Origin: Chitinophaga ginsengisoli
GTDB taxonomy: Bacteria; Bacteroidota; Bacteroidia; Chitinophagales; Chitinophagaceae
Assembly (NCBI RefSeq): GCF_003014595.1
Contig: NZ_PYGK01000002.1
Coordinates: 186,001 to 250,000 of the forward strand
Length of the DNA: 64,000 nt
Reading direction: 5' to 3'
Shown: piece after piece, positions 61,255 to 64,000 of the stretch
Numbering within the stretch: the stretch's first letter is position 1
Layout of the letters: every line of letters starts with the position of its first letter
Translations under genes and position numbers: made by a program
Notes under the pieces: model-generated
The model's input: the letters and a program-made list of their open reading frames with translations, nothing else
Database searches by the model: none
Told to the model about the DNA's origin: nothing

Positions 61255-61837
61255 TTTATTTGCCAATTATTACAAAAAGCCTTCCCTCTTCGACAAGATA
61301 TTCAGGCAGGCAGTCTACACACGTACGGCTGTTGCACTGAAAACAATACAGGAATACAATCGACCCACTGTATTAGATATAGGTTCAGGACCGGGAGTGA
61401 ATAGTGTTACCTGGTTGAAGAACTCAGATGCTTCCTTCCTGCTGGGAATTGATTTTGCAGAATCAATGAATGAATATGCAAGAAAATATGCGGCTGCAGA
61501 AGGCGTTTCCAATCGCTGCAAATTTATCGAAGGGGATTTCATGAAGCATGACCTCGACAAGCAGACCTTTGATGTATCAGTAGCGGCAGGCGTATTGGAT
61601 TATATTCAGGATGCCCGTTCATTTATCAAAAGGATGGATGCCGTTACCAATAAGGCATTTGTAGTGTCCTGGCCAAAGAACGGTCTCAGAATGGCGCTGC
61701 GCCGGTATCGTTATACCTGCTCTGTTTATCACTACACTGAAAAAAGTATACGGGACCTGCATGCCAGCTGTAATATTAAAAACATTGAAGTAGTTACTAC
61801 CGGTGCAGGCTGGGTAACTATCGCCAGGAAAAAATAA
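61205..61837 (+). CDS. class I SAM-dependent methyltransferase
   Basis: 210 residues. SAM motif I is VLDIGSGPGVNSVTWL near residue 55. The acidic residue after strand 2 is in LLGIDFAESM. Motif post-II is KFIEGDFMKHDL, and motif IV is FDVSVAAGVLDYI. The N-terminus AQQYWDVRSDLFANYY resembles small-molecule or polysaccharide methyltransferases. The first 50 bases lie within the preceding deacetylase gene in another frame, so the two are coupled. The acceptor is unknown; a sugar of the deacetylated polymer is a reasonable guess. Ends at a perfect terminator. Confidence 0.9.
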   Translation: MSKHVHTAQQYWDVRSDLFANYYKKPSLFDKIFRQAVYTRTAVALKTIQEYNRPTVLDIGSGPGVNSVTWLKNSDASFLLGIDFAESMNEYARKYAAAEGVSNRCKFIEGDFMKHDLDKQTFDVSVAAGVLDYIQDARSFIKRMDAVTNKAFVVSWPKNGLRMALRRYRYTCSVYHYTEKSIRDLHASCNIKNIEVVTTGAGWVTIARKK

Positions 61838-61854
61838 TATCCGGTATGCAATAT

Positions 61855-61885
61855 AAAGCCCGTCAGATCATACCTGACGGGCTTT
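61855..61885. terminator. bidirectional terminator between methyltransferase genes
   Basis: A perfect 12-bp stem AAAGCCCGTCAG / CTGACGGGCTTT with a 7-nt loop, between the convergent class I and FkbM methyltransferase genes. Confidence 0.82.
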
Positions 61886-61907
61886 AGTGCTATCTGCCAA
61901 CAACATC

Positions 61908-62789
61908 TCAGATGGCCTGATTCCGGAGATATACCTTATCGGCCGTTTGTAATCTATCTGTTACAAATGCTGTATCCCTGATGTAGATGGTATTGAAATC
62001 ACCAAAGGTGTCACATTTACTAAGTGCTTTCTTAAACGGATCGTACGTATAAGGGTGGAAGCCATATCCCAGCAACGCCTCATGATTCTTCTTATTTTCC
62101 ACGCCATACCGCTCGCTCAGTCCATTTAATTCAATGATAATACCTTTCAGGCTTTCATTCTGCAAGGTCTGTTTTGCGCCTTTCAACACCTCCGTCTCGA
62201 AGCCTTCCACGTCAATTTTCAGGAGTATAGGAGATTGATGTTCCAGTACATTATCAAGCGTATCTATACTGATCTCTACCGTATCTGCCGCCTCTTCTCC
62301 CACCACTACATGATTGGTCGTATCCAGGGAAGTGGTGAAATTCACTACTCCTGCAGCCGACCCTAAAGCGATGTTTAAAGCATGGACCCTGTCGCTCATA
62401 TCATTGATGCGGATATTCGCCAGCAACTTCGCATAGGTGCCCGGAGCAGGTTCAATAGCGATCGTTTCTGCTTCTACATGAGCGGAAGCCAATACGGTAT
62501 ATCCTCCTACATTGGCGCCCACGTCTACAAAAAGATCTCCTGCCCTTAACAGATGGAGTAAAAAGCTCATGTCCTGGAATTCATGCAGACCACAATATAA
62601 ATTGCCCGTGGCCCCGGACATACCCTTTTGTACAATCAATTTCGATTTTACAGTAAACGGATAAATGACAGGATACGGCGTCAGCCTGGAGGAAATCTGC
62701 CAGCCAATAAATCGGCAAATGGTCTGGAGCTTACGATCCGTACTTAAAGGATGATTGGCCAGAAATTTCAACGTGTTAAGAAGACTCAT
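61908..62789 (-). CDS. FkbM-family methyltransferase
   Basis: 293 residues. SAM-binding FVDVGANVGGYTVLAS near residue 90 and the following EAETIAIEPAPGTYAKLLANI are FkbM-type. ILLKIDVEGFETEVLKGAKQ near 193 is the family hallmark, with KIDVEG. The first 65 residues form a helical N-terminal extension. FkbM enzymes O-methylate sugars or natural products; in Bacteroidota they often sit in polysaccharide loci. It converges on the deacetylase/methyltransferase pair. No promoter box was identified; a 185-bp gap with no gene follows upstream. Confidence 0.9.
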   Translation of the reverse strand: MSLLNTLKFLANHPLSTDRKLQTICRFIGWQISSRLTPYPVIYPFTVKSKLIVQKGMSGATGNLYCGLHEFQDMSFLLHLLRAGDLFVDVGANVGGYTVLASAHVEAETIAIEPAPGTYAKLLANIRINDMSDRVHALNIALGSAAGVVNFTTSLDTTNHVVVGEEAADTVEISIDTLDNVLEHQSPILLKIDVEGFETEVLKGAKQTLQNESLKGIIIELNGLSERYGVENKKNHEALLGYGFHPYTYDPFKKALSKCDTFGDFNTIYIRDTAFVTDRLQTADKVYLRNQAI

Positions 62790-62974
62790 GGGATTGGTGC
62801 TGTTATGGAGTTTATACGGGGTAAAAAGACATATTATGACAGTCCTCGCGTGTGTTGTTCACTTATCAGGATGTATTCCTTACTCTCTTAGAAAAATTGC
62901 ATTCCGTCTTCAAACTACGATAAATTTCTGAGCCGGAAAATTTTTTCCGGCTCCAGCACTTCAACCTCATAAGT

Positions 62975-64000
62975 CTACCTGATCAGCACCAGGGATCCCT
63001 GTTGTTTCATCGGTTGACCTTTACTATCGGTATACGTCAACGCCCATACATAACTGCCTGCCGGTAAATACATCCCTTTCTGTGCGCCATCCCAGCCTAT
63101 CTCCGGATCATTCGTTTCGAATACGAGATTCCCCCATCGCCCGTAAACAGCCAGCCTGAATGCTGTCACCGCATCATTTACTTTCACCTTGAACACATCA
63201 TTCATCCCATCTCTGTTCGGACTGAAAGCCGTTGGTATATACACCGCACAATCCCGCGTTTCCATCTCAATACCGGCCTGCCCTTCTACTATACAACCAT
63301 GACTATCTGATACAGTATAACGGTACCAGCCGGCCTCCAGCTGTTGCAATGTGCTGTCAGATTGTGTGATATGCTTCTCGGGAATACTATACCTGTAAGG
63401 AGGTGTACCACCTGCAGGTGTCAGGATGATCCGGCCATTATGTACACTACTGCAGCTGGTATTCTTTACCGAAACATCCTGCAGAAAAAGTGCAGGCGGA
63501 TCAGTAATACGGATACCATCCAGCCTGTTGTAACAGCCATTCTCATCTTCCACTTTCATCGTATAATTACCGGCTGGTAAATGATCGAAGTCGGGTGTGC
63601 CGACACCATGAACAGCATTGTTCAAATAGTAACGGTATGGTGGCTGTCCGCCGGTTGTATTGATCTGTAAACTGTGCTGATCATCTCCATTGCATAAAGC
63701 GTCCGTCACGGTAAAAGAACTTGACAGATCGGATTCCACTATCTGCACTTTCCCCGAGATCTTCAAACCGGTTTTTGCCGTTACCGTCACTTTATACTCC
63801 CCAGCGGCAAGATTTGACAGGCGACTGCCCGTTTGCCCTCCCGGCTGCCACTCATAGGTAAAAGGGCCTGTTCCGGCTATTACTTTCACGGATATATTTC
63901 CTGTATTTCCCCCCTTACAGGTATTTGTTGCCGCAATACTGATCTCAGGCATTTCTCTCAGCTGTGGAGATAAATTGTCTATCAGCGCCACTACCCCGTA
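62975..64000 (-). CDS. CHU_C-type type IX secreted protein, C-terminal part only
   Basis: The frame is open to the right window edge, so at least 340 C-terminal residues are seen and the N-terminus is missing; the GTG at 63991 is internal to the open frame. Visible are SprB/PKD-type repeats (GTGPFTYEWQPGGQTG, TTGGQPPYRYYLNN, PAGGTPPYRYSIP), each about 75-80 residues. A CHU_C sorting domain follows (YIPTAFSPNRDGMNDVFK ... YGRWGNLVF ... LPAGSYVWALTY), ending in GSLVLIR. It resembles the end of the 1038-residue protein at 19804 (GSVMLIR). Expected on the cell surface via type IX secretion. Confidence 0.92.
   Translation of the reverse strand, partial: YGVVALIDNLSPQLREMPEISIAATNTCKGGNTGNISVKVIAGTGPFTYEWQPGGQTGSRLSNLAAGEYKVTVTAKTGLKISGKVQIVESDLSSSFTVTDALCNGDDQHSLQINTTGGQPPYRYYLNNAVHGVGTPDFDHLPAGNYTMKVEDENGCYNRLDGIRITDPPALFLQDVSVKNTSCSSVHNGRIILTPAGGTPPYRYSIPEKHITQSDSTLQQLEAGWYRYTVSDSHGCIVEGQAGIEMETRDCAVYIPTAFSPNRDGMNDVFKVKVNDAVTAFRLAVYGRWGNLVFETNDPEIGWDGAQKGMYLPAGSYVWALTYTDSKGQPMKQQGSLVLIR

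Noticed and set aside
1..64000. CRISPR array, prophage or insertion sequence
   Set aside because: No regularly spaced repeats, phage structural genes or transposase genes were found.

Overview
The window looks like chromosome of a Bacteroidota member of the Chitinophagaceae, most likely Chitinophaga or a close relative. The evidence is: two proteins with the gliding-motility/type IX secretion CHU_C C-terminal domain, a type IX-sorted M43 protease, promoters of the TAnnTTTG type sitting directly in front of start codons, a futalosine-route menaquinone gene (mqnE), a bacillithiol gene (bshC), and almost no Shine-Dalgarno sites. The genus is an inference. No rRNA, CRISPR array, prophage or intact transposase was seen. 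One tRNA (Cys) is present.

Layout. 0-0.55 kb: 5' part of an MFS drug exporter, cut by the window edge. 0.58-3.65 kb: a small accessory block between a C-terminal scrap of an ABC-transporter permease and tRNA-Cys. It holds a HicB/HicA-like toxin-antitoxin pair and a coupled two-gene unit (SMC/OLD-like ATPase plus a small protein with a possible PD-(D/E)XK core), which is the best candidate for an undescribed defence system here. 4-8.3 kb: housekeeping genes (nucleoside phosphorylase, dapF, corA, Nudix, YhhQ-type queuosine-precursor transporter). 8.3-13.7 kb: a surface-polysaccharide locus with four family-2 glycosyltransferases and a flippase, followed by an NlpC/P60 lipoprotein and a duplicated lipocalin-like lipoprotein. 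15.5-19.7 kb: dnaE and trxA. 19.8-25.3 kb: two large secreted type IX substrates. 25.3-32.4 kb: mqnE, a DUF192 lipoprotein, an NtrC-type regulator, a PVC-type haem lipoprotein and a nucleoside transporter. 32.5-40.7 kb: DUF4259 protein, smc, a FUSC membrane protein and bshC. 41-43.8 kb: glgA-glgC glycogen operon. 44-51.2 kb: DUF72 protein, an FAD/Fe-S oxidoreductase, myo-inositol oxygenase and a sodium:solute symporter. 51.3-53.9 kb: a membrane protein and an idi-terpene cyclase operon. 54.2-57.8 kb: free-Met-sulfoxide reductase, a CpsB/YwqE-type phosphatase, UDP-sugar dehydrogenase and a LuxR-type regulator. 58.6-64 kb: ThuA protein, SWIB protein with a histone-H1-like tail, polysaccharide deacetylase overlapping a methyltransferase, FkbM methyltransferase, and the C-terminal part of a second CHU_C protein.

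Structured non-coding DNA is unusually rich. There is a 149-bp nested palindrome at 49.15-49.29 kb. A hairpin element occurs in several copies at 49.33, 57.90, 58.04 and more loosely 58.15 kb, with different apical stems but shared flanks. There is also a 156-bp inverted-repeat element at 40.81 kb, a 20-bp palindrome made of two DnaA-box-like 9-mers at 36.67 kb, and many perfect hairpin terminators. Several gene starts were moved from the longest possible frame because an exact TAnnTTTG box lies 5-8 nt before a downstream ATG, implying leaderless or very short-leader mRNAs.
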